Source: Mycolicibacterium sp. 018/SC-01/001
GTDB lineage: Bacteria; Actinomycetota; Actinomycetes; Mycobacteriales; Mycobacteriaceae
Length of the DNA: 64,000 bases
NCBI RefSeq assembly: GCF_007096635.1
Contig: NZ_VKAA01000003.1
Location: forward strand, 1-64,000
Direction of reading: 5' to 3'
Positions 17,872 to 26,950 of this stretch are shown here, one piece after another; the first letter of the stretch is position 1, and each line of letters begins with the position of its first letter. Under the pieces are notes generated by a model, which did no database searches, had not been told where the DNA came from, and saw only the letters and a list, made by a program, of their open reading frames with translations. A program made the translations under genes and the position numbers.

Positions 17872-18540
17872 CTACTCGGCGCCGCGGCCCTGTCTGCTGT
17901 TGCGGTACGCCGAGCTGCGCAGCGCGGTGAGCCACTGCGGCAGCAGCACCACCTGGGCGCCGCTGCGCTGCGTCGGGTCGAAGGGTTGATCGCACTCCGG
18001 CTCGTCGCCGCACAGGGCGCGATCGAACCGCAGCATCGCCAACGGGGTGAACCGCTGCCCGCCGCGGGCCTGCTCGACGGCGAACTCGATGACGCCGGAA
18101 GCCAACCGGTCTCGCACGGCCCCCACCGACAGACCGTCGTCGGCGATCGGTGACGCCATGTGAGCACGCACCCAGTACACGCCGCCGCGATACCCCAGCG
18201 GCATCAACGTCGAATACTGCGCACCCGCCCACGAGCCCGCGGGCAACAGCACCACCCGCGCCGTCGACGACACCATCAGCACGTCCCACGGCACTCGTGC
18301 GTCGGCGTCCTGCTGCATCCGCCACGCCAGTCCCGCGAAATCGGGCAGCGAGCCGGGAGTGCCCGCCCCCTTGGAGATTCGGCCGACGACGTCACCGGAC
18401 ATCAGCGGCAGCCCGTCGCCGTCGCGCGCCACGCGGGTGATGGTCCCGGCGCACAGCACCCCGGTGGGATGGAACACGCGCCGCTCACGCAGCGCCGCAC
18501 CGGCCTTGAGCGGCAGCGTGGTCAGGTCGGAGATGCTCAC
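17872..18540 (-). CDS. Uncharacterised mycobacterial protein, catalase-like fold suspected
   Basis: About 222 residues from GTG at 18540. Conserved-looking segments are RRVFHPTGVLCAGTITRV, split by GDGLPLMSGDVVGRISKGAG, and PGSLPDFAGLAWRMQ. Proteins of this type are often labelled 'phosphodiesterase' in mycobacterial genomes and resemble the catalase superfamily barrel, but no haem ligand is evident to me. A longer frame to 18639 would overlap the divergent FAD/Rieske gene. The divergent spacing contains a 10-bp inverted repeat (18566-18604). Confidence 0.75.
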   Translation of the reverse strand: MSISDLTTLPLKAGAALRERRVFHPTGVLCAGTITRVARDGDGLPLMSGDVVGRISKGAGTPGSLPDFAGLAWRMQQDADARVPWDVLMVSSTARVVLLPAGSWAGAQYSTLMPLGYRGGVYWVRAHMASPIADDGLSVGAVRDRLASGVIEFAVEQARGGQRFTPLAMLRFDRALCGDEPECDQPFDPTQRSGAQVVLLPQWLTALRSSAYRNSRQGRGAE

Positions 18541-18565
18541 CTCGGGAGGTCTGCCCCGTCCACGG

Positions 18566-18604
18566 CCGGTCAAACCCGGATCGAACCGGCCATCGTTTGA
18601 CCGG
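18566..18604. promoter_or_regulatory. 10-bp inverted repeat between divergent genes
   Basis: CCGGTCAAAC (18566-18575) and GTTTGACCGG (18595-18604) are exact inverse complements with a 19-bp spacer. They lie in the 89-bp gap between the gene starting at 18540 (minus) and the FAD/Rieske gene (plus, 18630). Probably an operator shared by both promoters; a DNA hairpin is the alternative. Confidence 0.6.
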
Positions 18605-18629
18605 ACAGGCCACGGGTACACGGCGCGCC

Positions 18630-20159
18630 ATGCCTTCACTGTGGACAGACGGTCGTCTGGAAACCCCCACCTCGGCCGGCGTGATCGACTCGGTGAGCAC
18701 CGCGGACGTCGTCGTCGTCGGAGCCGGTATCACCGGCCTGACCACCGCGGTGCTGCTCGCGCGGGCCGGTAAGTCCGTGGTCGTCGTCGAGGCTCGCCAC
18801 GTCGGCGCGGCCACCACCGGCAACACCACCGGCAAGGTGACCGCGCTGCAGGGCAGCAAGCTGGCCAGTGTCGCAAGCAAGCACGGCAGCGACGTGTTGC
18901 GCGCCTACGTCACCGGGAACACCGAGGGCCGCGACTGGCTGATCCGGCACTGCGAAGAACACGGCCTGAGCTGTCAGCGTGAGGACGACCACGCCTACGC
19001 GCAGAACGAGCAGGGGCTGGGTACCGCGCGGCGCGTGCTCGCGGCGTGCACCGAGGCCGGGCTCGACGCGCAGTGGGTCGACGAGGCCGACGTGCCGTTC
19101 CCGTTCGCCGGTGGCGTTCGATTGCGCGACCAGGCGCAGATCGATCCCATCCCTTATCTGTCCAGCCTGGTGACCGAACTCGAGCGCCACGGCGGCATCC
19201 TGCTGCAGGGAGTCCGGGCCACCACGGTGTCGGGCACCGGGCCGCTGCGGGTGAAGCTGCGTCGCACTGCCGACGACCAGGACACCCGCGCTGAAGAGCA
19301 CGCGATCACCACGGCGCGCTGTGTGCTGGCCACGGGGACGCCGGTGCTCGACCGCGGCTTCTTCTTCGCGCGCATGGAACCGAAACGCTCCTACTGCATG
19401 GCTTTCGACGTACCCGGCGACATCACCCGGTCGATGTACCTGTCGGTGGACTCACCGTCACGGTCGGTGCGCTACGCGCCGACAGCGGGTGGTGACAAGC
19501 TCATCGTCGGCGGCGCCGGCCACACCGTCGGTCGTGAGCCGCACCCGAAGAACTCCGTGGCCGAGCTCGCGCGCTGGGCGGCGCTGCACTTCCCCGGAGC
19601 CGTGCAGACCCACTACTGGTCAGCGCAGGACTACCACCCCATCGACGAGCTCCCCTACGTGGGACCACTGTTGCCGAAGATGGAGAACCTGCTCGTGGCA
19701 ACGGGTTTCGACAAGTGGGGGATGACCAACGGGGTGGCGGCTGCCCTGGCCCTGTCGTCCCGCATCCTCGGCGGTCGGATGGACTGGGCGGAGGCATTCG
19801 CCAGCTGGAGCCCCCACGAACTCACCGGCATCCCTACTGCGCTGCAGCTCAACATGCAGGTCGGGCTCAACCTGGCGAAGGGATGGATCACCCCGCTGAC
19901 CGCGTCCTCGGAGCGGCCCGCCGACGGGCAGGGTGTGGTGAGCGGGGCGCCGTGGCGAATGACCGCGACCAGCGTCGTCGACGGCGTGACCCGCACGGTG
20001 TCGCCGGTGTGCCCGCATCTCGGTGGCATCGTGAACTGGAACGACTCCGATCTGGCGTGGGAATGCCCGCTGCATGGTTCGCGCTTCGCCCCCGATGGCG
20101 CACTGCTGGAGGGGCCGGCGACGCGGGGCCTGACCGGACACTCGCAGGTGGCCGAATAG
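18630..20159 (+). CDS. FAD-dependent oxidoreductase with C-terminal Rieske domain
   Basis: 509 residues. The N-terminal DAO-type FAD domain has VVVVGAGITGLTTAVLLARAG, then a substrate domain. A C-terminal Rieske [2Fe-2S] domain has ligands in CPHLGG (near residue 466) and CPLHGS (near residue 486). The fusion resembles Bacillus YhfW-type proteins, whose substrate is unknown. ATG at 18630 was chosen over TTG at 18597, which lies inside the inverted repeat. Convergent with the AraC gene, with stops 1 bp apart. Confidence 0.92.
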   Translation: MPSLWTDGRLETPTSAGVIDSVSTADVVVVGAGITGLTTAVLLARAGKSVVVVEARHVGAATTGNTTGKVTALQGSKLASVASKHGSDVLRAYVTGNTEGRDWLIRHCEEHGLSCQREDDHAYAQNEQGLGTARRVLAACTEAGLDAQWVDEADVPFPFAGGVRLRDQAQIDPIPYLSSLVTELERHGGILLQGVRATTVSGTGPLRVKLRRTADDQDTRAEEHAITTARCVLATGTPVLDRGFFFARMEPKRSYCMAFDVPGDITRSMYLSVDSPSRSVRYAPTAGGDKLIVGGAGHTVGREPHPKNSVAELARWAALHFPGAVQTHYWSAQDYHPIDELPYVGPLLPKMENLLVATGFDKWGMTNGVAAALALSSRILGGRMDWAEAFASWSPHELTGIPTALQLNMQVGLNLAKGWITPLTASSERPADGQGVVSGAPWRMTATSVVDGVTRTVSPVCPHLGGIVNWNDSDLAWECPLHGSRFAPDGALLEGPATRGLTGHSQVAE

Positions 20160-20160
20160 C

Positions 20161-21117
20161 TCAGGTACGCAACGTGTCTGACGGATTGGTTCCATAGATC
20201 TGCCGGTAAAGGGCTGCGAAGCGGCCGGTGTGGGCGAACCCCCAGTTGGCTGCGACGGCTGCCACCGTGGTGTCTGCCGGGTCGGACCGGCGCAGATCTT
20301 GGTGTGCCCGGTCCAGCCGGGTGCGGCGGACATACTCCATCGGCGTCACGTCCAGGTGCTTGCGGAACATGTACTGCAGCGCCCGGGGCGTCACGTGAAT
20401 GCTCTCGGCCACGTCGGCCAACGCGATGTTGAGGTCGGCACTGTCATCGATGAACGACATTGCCCGCCGCAACAATTCGGGCTTCGCGTCGACGCGGTCG
20501 GTAGCCGTGGGCTCTGTCACGGCCGTCGACGGCAACGTGTCGAGCACCACCGCCGCGAGCATCGCCCCCGTCGTCGAGGCCACCAACGGAGTCGCGCTTA
20601 CCCCCGCCGACATCGCGATGTCCTGCACATACGAGATGGCCCTGTCCAGGCGTCGGCGCGCCTCGGCGGACACGGGACGGTGGCCCGTCAACCGCACGCC
20701 CCTACCGTCGCCTGCCGGCCCCGCCATGCGGTCGAGCAGCCGGGTGTCGAACATCGTCAGGTCGTAGCGGGCGTGCACGACCCGGCCCGAGTACGGCAGA
20801 TCCGGCGGGGAGAACAACGTCACGTCACCGGGGGCGAAAACGTCGGTCGGCTCACCGATGAAGTTCTCCTCGATGTGGCCGTCGTGCACACGGCACAGAC
20901 AGATCCGCCCCAGCGGATCCGCGTCGTAGGACATCGAGAAGCCGAGATCGAGTTCGTCGAAGCTGATTTCGCCGAGCCAGCGGCGTTCGATACGCGCGGA
21001 TGTCGTCTCGCCGCTGCCGGCTCCGATCGACATCTTGGTGTAGGCGCGTACCAGAAAATCCTCGGTGGCTGCCAGATCACGGCTCTCGAAATCGAGATCC
21101 TCGTGCGGAGTTGACAT
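20161..21117 (-). CDS. AraC-family transcriptional regulator
   Basis: 318 residues. An N-terminal AraC-binding-like cupin region (about 40-160) precedes a C-terminal double HTH ending NWGFAHTGRFAALYRQIYGTNPSDTL, typical of AraC/XylS. ATG at 21117 gives a normal family length; the frame open to 21396 runs through the divergent promoter region. It is divergent from the response regulator at 21238. Target unknown; the adjacent convergent Rieske/FAD gene is one candidate. Confidence 0.9.
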   Translation of the reverse strand: MSTPHEDLDFESRDLAATEDFLVRAYTKMSIGAGSGETTSARIERRWLGEISFDELDLGFSMSYDADPLGRICLCRVHDGHIEENFIGEPTDVFAPGDVTLFSPPDLPYSGRVVHARYDLTMFDTRLLDRMAGPAGDGRGVRLTGHRPVSAEARRRLDRAISYVQDIAMSAGVSATPLVASTTGAMLAAVVLDTLPSTAVTEPTATDRVDAKPELLRRAMSFIDDSADLNIALADVAESIHVTPRALQYMFRKHLDVTPMEYVRRTRLDRAHQDLRRSDPADTTVAAVAANWGFAHTGRFAALYRQIYGTNPSDTLRT

Positions 21118-21237
21118 CACGAACCCCCGCCAGCGGCGGTGCCGCGGGGCCATGGCTTCGCCCCCTGTCCAACGGGGAGAGTACCCCAGGAAGCTCGTCG
21201 CTGAACCAAATGACCCGTGCTGCGGTGATGCTGTGGA

Positions 21238-21888
21238 ATGCTGAGCGCCATGGCGGAGCGGGTCAGCGTGGTCGTCGGAGACGACCACCCGATGTTCCGC
21301 GACGGCATGGTCCGCGCCCTGCAATCCAGCGGAACCATCGAGGTCGTCGCCGAGGCCGACGACGGGACGGCCGCGCTGGCGGCGATCCGCGAACACCGGC
21401 CTCAGGTGGCGCTACTGGACTACCGGATGCCGGGCATGGACGGGGCCGCGGTGGCAGCCGCCGTGGTCCGCGACGCGCTGCCCACCCGGGTGCTGCTGAT
21501 CTCCGCGCACGACGAGTCCGCGATCGTCTACCGGGCGCTGCAGGACGGCGCGGCCGGATTCCTGCCGAAGGAGTCGACACGCAGCGAGCTGGTCAACGCG
21601 GTGCTCGACTGCGCCAAGGGACGAGACGTCATCGCGCCGAGCCTGGCCGCGGGCCTGGCAGGCGAGATCCGGCGGCGCGCCGAGCCGGACGTCCCGACGC
21701 TCAGTCCGCGCGAACGGGAGGTCCTGGTGCTGATCGCCGGCGGCGCCAGCATTCCCGCGATGGCCAAAGAGCTGTTCCTCGCCCCGTCGACGGTGAAGAC
21801 GCACGTCCAGCGCCTCTACGAGAAGCTGGGTGTGAGCGACCGGGCGGCTGCGGTGGCCGAGGCGATGCGCCGCAAGCTGCTGGATTGA
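21238..21888 (+). CDS. NarL/LuxR-type response regulator
   Basis: 216 residues. The receiver domain has the acidic pair VVGDDHP and phospho-acceptor Asp61 (LLDYRMPGMDG), with LLISAHDES after it. The C-terminal LuxR HTH is LSPREREVLVLIAGGASIPAMAKELFLAPSTVKTHV, split over two helices. ATG at 21238 or at 21250 is possible; the second lacks a Shine-Dalgarno. The sensor kinase starts 7 nt after the stop, so the pair is a two-component system. Confidence 0.93.
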   Translation: MLSAMAERVSVVVGDDHPMFRDGMVRALQSSGTIEVVAEADDGTAALAAIREHRPQVALLDYRMPGMDGAAVAAAVVRDALPTRVLLISAHDESAIVYRALQDGAAGFLPKESTRSELVNAVLDCAKGRDVIAPSLAAGLAGEIRRRAEPDVPTLSPREREVLVLIAGGASIPAMAKELFLAPSTVKTHVQRLYEKLGVSDRAAAVAEAMRRKLLD

Positions 21889-21895
21889 CCCGGCT

Positions 21896-23086
21896 GTGAT
21901 GGAACGGCTGCGCCGCTGGCGGGACTTCCTGGCCGCCGAACCGGTGCGGGTCTCGGCGCTGCTTCGGCTGCCGATGATCGCGTTGATCGCTGTGCTGGTG
22001 TGGATCTGGGAGGTCGACCACTGGCTGCCGCAGCTCTACGCCGGCATTCTGGGCCTCTACGCGGTCGGTGCGGTGGTGTGGTTCGTGGCCGTACTGCGGG
22101 GCCCGGTGCCGCGCTGGGCGGATTGGACGTCGACCGTCGTCGACCTGGTCGTGATCATCGCGCTGTGCCTGGTCTCGGGAGGCGCGACCGCAGCGCTGCT
22201 GCCGGTGTTCTTCCTGCTGCCGATCTCGGTGGCGTTCCAGGACCGCCCGGGGCGTTCGGCGGTCATCGGCGCGGTGACCGCGCTCGGGTACCTCGCGGTG
22301 TGGATCTTCTACTCCAAACGCGACGACCGTATCGGCCTGCCCAACATGGTCTACACCCACTTCGGTTTCATGGTGTGGGTGGCAGTGGCGACCACGGCGC
22401 TGAGCTTCGTCCTGGCCCGTCGCGCGGCCCGGCTGACCGCGCTGCGGGAGGTGCGCCGGCAGCTGGTGTCGGAGGCGATGCAATCCGATGAGCGGCACAA
22501 CCGCGAGGTCGCCGAGCACCTGCACGACGGACCGCTCCAGATGCTGCTGGCCGCCCGCCTGGAACTCGACGAGGTCCGGGAACGTCACCCCGACCCGGCG
22601 CTCGACCTCGTCTACACGGCGCTGCAGGAGACGGCGACCGGCCTACGGTCGACGGTGACCGAGCTGCACCCGCAGGTGCTGGCGCAGCTGGGCCTCACCG
22701 CAGCGGTGCGAGAATTGTTGCGGCAGTTTCAGACTCGTCACGACGTCAATGTCATCGCCGACCTCGACGAGGTCGGGCATCCGGTATCGCAGACGCTGCT
22801 CTACCGGGCGGCACGCGAGTTGCTCACCAACGTCGGCAAGCACGCCGCGGCCACGACCGTGCACGTCGACCTGGTGCGTCGCGGCGACCGCATCGTCCTG
22901 ACCGTCGCCGACGACGGATGCGGCTTCGACCCCGGTGTGGTCGGCACGTCGCTCGCGGCCGGGCACATCGGGCTCGGCTCGCTGCAGGCCCGCTTCGACG
23001 CGATGGGCGGATCGATGCGCATCGAGTCGACCGTCGGGCGCGGCAGCCGCGTCGTCGCCACGTCGCCGCCGGAACCCGCTGCTTGA
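21896..23086 (+). CDS. NarX/DesK-type sensor histidine kinase
   Basis: 396 residues, GTG at 21896 or ATG three bases later. About five to six transmembrane helices (residues 20-175) form the sensor. A HisKA_3 domain with EHLHDGPLQ contains His210 as phospho-acceptor, and a HATPase_c domain has LTNVGKHA and DDGCGFDPG. It would phosphorylate the upstream regulator. No PAS or large periplasmic domain is present, so the signal may be membrane-derived, which is inference. Confidence 0.92.
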   Translation: MMERLRRWRDFLAAEPVRVSALLRLPMIALIAVLVWIWEVDHWLPQLYAGILGLYAVGAVVWFVAVLRGPVPRWADWTSTVVDLVVIIALCLVSGGATAALLPVFFLLPISVAFQDRPGRSAVIGAVTALGYLAVWIFYSKRDDRIGLPNMVYTHFGFMVWVAVATTALSFVLARRAARLTALREVRRQLVSEAMQSDERHNREVAEHLHDGPLQMLLAARLELDEVRERHPDPALDLVYTALQETATGLRSTVTELHPQVLAQLGLTAAVRELLRQFQTRHDVNVIADLDEVGHPVSQTLLYRAARELLTNVGKHAAATTVHVDLVRRGDRIVLTVADDGCGFDPGVVGTSLAAGHIGLGSLQARFDAMGGSMRIESTVGRGSRVVATSPPEPAA

Positions 23087-23142
23087 TAGGTGGATGGTCG
23101 GCGCCGAACGCTGCGTGCACGTGGCGGCGACATCCCCCGGCG

Positions 23143-23673
23143 TCAGTGTCGCCGAAAGCGCCGGAGCGTCGCGGTCAGGATGTCGCCCCCGAAGGAGATC
23201 GCCGCCAGCACTCCGCCGAGCAGCACGGCGAACAGGATCCACAGCCACGGGTTCGACGATGTGTGCCCGAGTGCGACGCGGGGCGTGTCGTAACCGGACA
23301 CGTCGCCCTCGACGGTCACCGCGTAGTCGCCCTCGGCGGCCACCGTGATCATCCACAGCCGCTGATGCGCCGGGCTCTCGTCGTCCCAGAGACGCCCACG
23401 GTCTTCGACGACCCGGGCTTCGGGCGCCGCCGGCGGCCCGGTGAGCCTCAGATCGAGCTCGGGGATCGACACGTCTCCGGAGTCGTTCTGAACGAATGCG
23501 GCGGCGACTTCGCCCGCCGGCAGATGCAGAATGCCCGAGCCCGGGACGGGGACCTCACCGTAGGCGTCGTAGGCCTCCAGAACATAGGCATACAGCGCAG
23601 ACGCTGAGAACGTCGCCGCGAGAATCAGCGCGACACCAACCGCGGCACGCGCCACCCGGCGCCGCGCAATCAT
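23143..23673 (-). CDS. Membrane-anchored protein with extracytoplasmic domain
   Basis: 176 residues. One transmembrane helix lies near residues 8-30 and another near 143-165, followed by a basic tail (TLRRFRRH). Between them is an about 110-residue predicted extracytoplasmic domain rich in beta-type sequence. No family recognised. Convergent with the histidine kinase gene, so not part of that operon. It might be a cell-envelope protein; nothing more can be said. Confidence 0.75.
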   Translation of the reverse strand: MIARRRVARAAVGVALILAATFSASALYAYVLEAYDAYGEVPVPGSGILHLPAGEVAAAFVQNDSGDVSIPELDLRLTGPPAAPEARVVEDRGRLWDDESPAHQRLWMITVAAEGDYAVTVEGDVSGYDTPRVALGHTSSNPWLWILFAVLLGGVLAAISFGGDILTATLRRFRRH

Positions 23674-23790
23674 GGGCAGGCCGGGGACGACACCGACACG
23701 TCGAAATGCTAACGCGACTGCAGGTCCCGTGCGCGCCCCGCGTCGACCGATGAGACCCCTCGATCGTGGACCAGCCCGTCGACCGACCTA

Positions 23791-25224
23791 CTACACGCTC
23801 ACGCTCGACAGCGCGGTGTTGATCGCGTCGACGCGGTCCTTGGCGTCGCCGAACAGCATTTGCGTGTTCTCCCGGAAGAACAGCGGGTTCTGCACACCGG
23901 CGTAGCCCGACGCCATCGACCGCTTGAACACGATCACGTTGTCGGCGTTCCACACCGTCAGCACCGGCATGCCGGCGATCGGTGACCCCGGGTCCTCGGA
24001 CGCTGCCGGGTTGACGGTGTCGTTGGCGCCGATGACCAGGACGACGGACGTGCCGTCGAAGTCGTCGTTGATCTCGTCCATCTCGAGCACGATGTCGTAG
24101 GGCACCTTCGCCTCGGCCAGCAGCACGTTCATGTGCCCGGGGAGGCGGCCGGCCACGGGGTGGATGCCGAAGCGGACCTCGACGCCGCGCTCGCGCAGCT
24201 TGCGGGTCAGCTCGGCCACGCCGTACTGCGCCTGCGCGACCGCCATGCCGTAGCCGGGCGTGATGATCACCGACGTCGCGTTGGCCAGCAGTTCGGCCGC
24301 GCCCTCGGCGTTGATCTCGCGGTGCTCGCCGTAGTCCTTGTCGTCGGCCGGGCCTGCCTCGATGCCGAACCCGCCCGCGATGACGGAGATGAACGACCGG
24401 TTCATCGCCTTGCACATGATGTAGGACAGGTAGGCACCCGAGGATCCGACGAGCGCGCCGGTGATGATCAGCAGATCGTTGCCGAGCAGGAAGCCCGACG
24501 CCGCGGCGGCCCAGCCCGAGTAGCTGTTGAGCATCGACACCACGACGGGCATGTCACCGCCGCCGATCGAGGCGACCAGGTGCCAGCCCAGCAGCAGGGC
24601 CAGGGCCGTCACGACGACGAGCAGCCACAGCTGCGGGTCGATCACGAACCACACCGTCAGCGCGGCGAACAGCACCAGTGCGCCGACGTTGAGCGCGTTC
24701 TTGCCCGGCAGCATCATCGGCGCGCTCTTGATCTTCGCCGACAGCTTCAGGTTGGCCACGATCGAGCCGGTGAACGTCACCGCGCCGATGAACACGCCGA
24801 TCACGACCTCAGCGGAGTGGATGCCGAGCATGCCCTCGCTGCCCAGCTGCACCGCCTCGGCTCCGGCCAGGTCCCGTTCGACGTGCAGGTAGCCGTTCCA
24901 CCCGACCAGCACGGCCGCCAGGCCGACGAAGCTGTGCAGCAGGGCGATCAGCTCCGGCATGCCCGTCATCTCGACGACCTTGGCGCGCCACAGTCCGATC
25001 GCGGCGCCGATGGCCATCGCGACGACCAGCAGGACCAGGCCCAGCGGCTCGATGTGACGGGCCAGCGCCAGCACGATCGTCGCGATCAGCGCGATCGCCA
25101 TGCCGGCGATACCGAACGAGTTGCCGGCGCGCGACGTCTCGTGCTTGGACAGGCCTGCCAGCGCCAGGATGAACAGCAGGGCGGCGACGACGTAGGCCGC
25201 GGTGGCGGCGGTCTCCAGTGACAT
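23791..25224 (-). CDS. pntB: NAD(P) transhydrogenase beta subunit
   Basis: 477 residues. About nine transmembrane helices form domain II (residues 1-265), and the NADP-binding domain III is C-terminal with [33 protein letters not shown] and [15 protein letters not shown]. With PntA it couples proton entry to hydride transfer from NADH to NADP, supplying NADPH. It follows pntA by 3 nt in the order pntA-pntB. Confidence 0.97.
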   Translation of the reverse strand: MSLETAATAAYVVAALLFILALAGLSKHETSRAGNSFGIAGMAIALIATIVLALARHIEPLGLVLLVVAMAIGAAIGLWRAKVVEMTGMPELIALLHSFVGLAAVLVGWNGYLHVERDLAGAEAVQLGSEGMLGIHSAEVVIGVFIGAVTFTGSIVANLKLSAKIKSAPMMLPGKNALNVGALVLFAALTVWFVIDPQLWLLVVVTALALLLGWHLVASIGGGDMPVVVSMLNSYSGWAAAASGFLLGNDLLIITGALVGSSGAYLSYIMCKAMNRSFISVIAGGFGIEAGPADDKDYGEHREINAEGAAELLANATSVIITPGYGMAVAQAQYGVAELTRKLRERGVEVRFGIHPVAGRLPGHMNVLLAEAKVPYDIVLEMDEINDDFDGTSVVLVIGANDTVNPAASEDPGSPIAGMPVLTVWNADNVIVFKRSMASGYAGVQNPLFFRENTQMLFGDAKDRVDAINTALSSVSV

Positions 25225-25227
25225 GGG

Positions 25228-26751
25228 TCAGCTCCTCGAGAACATGGCCAGCATGCGGCGGGTCACCGCGAAGCCGCCGAAGACGTTGATGCTGGCGAGC
25301 AGGATCGCGGCGAACGCGACCGCGGTGATGACGGGGTTGCCGTGCCCGATCTGCAGCAGGGCGCCGACGACGATGATGCCGGAGATCGCGTTGGTCACCG
25401 ACATCAGCGGGGTGTGCAGCGCATGGTGCACGTTGCCGATGACGTAGTAGCCGATCACGATCGCGAGCGCGAACACCGTCAGGTGGACCTGCAGCGCGGC
25501 GGGGGACAGAGCGATCAGCGCGAACAGCACCGCCGCCGCGGCGAACGTGATGCCCAGCCGCCGGCCCATCGACATGGGTTCCTTGGCGGGCTTCTGCGCG
25601 ACCGGCTCCGCGGCCTTCGCGGCGGGCGCAGCCGAGACCTGCACCGGGGGCGGCGGCCAGGTCAGCTCACCGTCGCGCACGACGGTCACGGAGCGCTGGA
25701 CCACGTCGTCGAAGTCCAGGGTGAGCTGGCCGTCCTTCTCGGGGGTGACCAGCTTGAGCAGGTTGACCAGGTTCGTGCCGTAGAGCTGCGACGCGGTCGC
25801 GGGCAGCCGGCCGGCCAGGTCGGTGTAGCCGATGATCGTGACGCCGTTGTCGGTGACGACGGCCTTGTCCTTGACTGTGCCCTCGACGTTGCCGCCGTTG
25901 GCCGCTGCCATGTCGACGATGACACTGCCCGGCTTCATCGAGGCCACCATGTCGGCGGTGATGATGCGCGGCGCCGGCTTCCCGGGGATCAGTGCCGTGG
26001 TGATGATGATGTCGACGTCCTTGGCCTGCTCGGCGTAGAGCTGCGCCTCCCGCGCCTTGTAGTCGTCGCCCATTTCCTTGGCATAGCCCGTGGCGGACAC
26101 CTCGGCCGCGGCCGGGTCAACGGCCAGGTACTCGCCGCCCAGGGACTTGACCTGGTCGGCGACCTCGGGCCTGGGGTCGGTGGCGCGCACGATCGCACCC
26201 AGGCTGCCCGCCGCGCCGATCGCCGCGAGCCCGGCCACACCGGCGCCCACGACGAGGACCTTCGCCGGGGGCACCTTGCCCGCCGCGGTGACCTGCCCGG
26301 TGAAGAACCGGCCGAAGCGGTGGGCCGCCTCGACCACCGCGCGATAGCCGGCGATGTTCGCCATCGAGGACAGCACGTCGAGCGACTGCGCCCGCGAGAT
26401 GCGGGGCACCGCGTCCATGGCCAGCACCGTGACGGGCCGTGCGGACAACTTCTCCAGCAGTTCCGGCTTGAGTGCGGGGGAGATGAGGCTGATCAGCGTG
26501 GCGCCGTCGCGCAGCAGGGCGATCTCGTAGTCGTTCGGCGCATTGACCTTGAGGATGACGTCGGCGGTCCAAGGGTCACCGATGCCGGCTCCGGCCTCGA
26601 CGTAGGCGTCGTCGGCGAAGCTCGCGGCGGCGCCGGCGCCGGACTCGACCTGTACCTGGTAGCCCAGCTTGAGCAGTTGGGTGACGGTGGCCGGGGTCGC
26701 GGCCACCCGGGTTTCCCCAGGAAGGGACTCTGTGGGTATCCCGATGATCAT
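25228..26751 (-). CDS. pntA: NAD(P) transhydrogenase alpha subunit, single-chain
   Basis: 507 residues. Domain I (about 1-375) has [38 protein letters not shown] and RATDPRPE. An Ala/Pro linker follows, then three to four membrane helices (about 405-500). The length matches E. coli PntA, whereas M. tuberculosis carries this polypeptide as two genes (pntAa and pntAb). ATG at 26751 has no strong Shine-Dalgarno. The neighbour across a 199-bp divergent gap is a zinc alcohol dehydrogenase. Confidence 0.96.
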   Translation of the reverse strand: MIIGIPTESLPGETRVAATPATVTQLLKLGYQVQVESGAGAAASFADDAYVEAGAGIGDPWTADVILKVNAPNDYEIALLRDGATLISLISPALKPELLEKLSARPVTVLAMDAVPRISRAQSLDVLSSMANIAGYRAVVEAAHRFGRFFTGQVTAAGKVPPAKVLVVGAGVAGLAAIGAAGSLGAIVRATDPRPEVADQVKSLGGEYLAVDPAAAEVSATGYAKEMGDDYKAREAQLYAEQAKDVDIIITTALIPGKPAPRIITADMVASMKPGSVIVDMAAANGGNVEGTVKDKAVVTDNGVTIIGYTDLAGRLPATASQLYGTNLVNLLKLVTPEKDGQLTLDFDDVVQRSVTVVRDGELTWPPPPVQVSAAPAAKAAEPVAQKPAKEPMSMGRRLGITFAAAAVLFALIALSPAALQVHLTVFALAIVIGYYVIGNVHHALHTPLMSVTNAISGIIVVGALLQIGHGNPVITAVAFAAILLASINVFGGFAVTRRMLAMFSRS

Positions 26752-26859
26752 TCGATGTCGGTCCGATCTAGGTGCGCGGTCGGGCGGGCGAAAGCACGTC
26801 GCTGGACGTGGAGGATGTCAGTGTAAAGAGGCTTCCGTCGCTGCTCACAATCCGTATCG

Positions 26860-26896
26860 GGGTCTCCCCCGGACGGGGGAGGTCCGGGGGAGACCC
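26860..26896. other. 15-bp perfect stem-loop between pntA and ADH
   Basis: GGGTCTCCCCCGGAC (26860-26874) pairs perfectly with GTCCGGGGGAGACCC (26882-26896) around a 7-nt purine loop. It lies between divergent genes, so a terminator role is unexpected, and no U-tract follows on either strand. It could be a 5' leader structure of the ADH mRNA, a recombination or transposition scar, or an operator. I see no other gene in 26752-26950. Confidence 0.7.
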
Positions 26897-26950
26897 TCGC
26901 CGGGTGACGCGCCGTGCCACGATTCCCACCGTTCGACGGGCGGTGAGCTG

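Noticed and set aside
16509..17930. 473-codon plus-strand frame over fadE2
   Set aside because: Antisense to a clear acyl-CoA dehydrogenase.
18570..18604. tRNA-like T-arm (GATCGAACC) before the Rieske/FAD gene
   Set aside because: No acceptor, D or anticodon arms can be folded around it; the symmetry is explained by the 10-bp inverted repeat.
20376..20391. Second parS site (TCACGTGAAT)
   Set aside because: Only the central bases match; the outer arms do not, and it lies inside the AraC gene.
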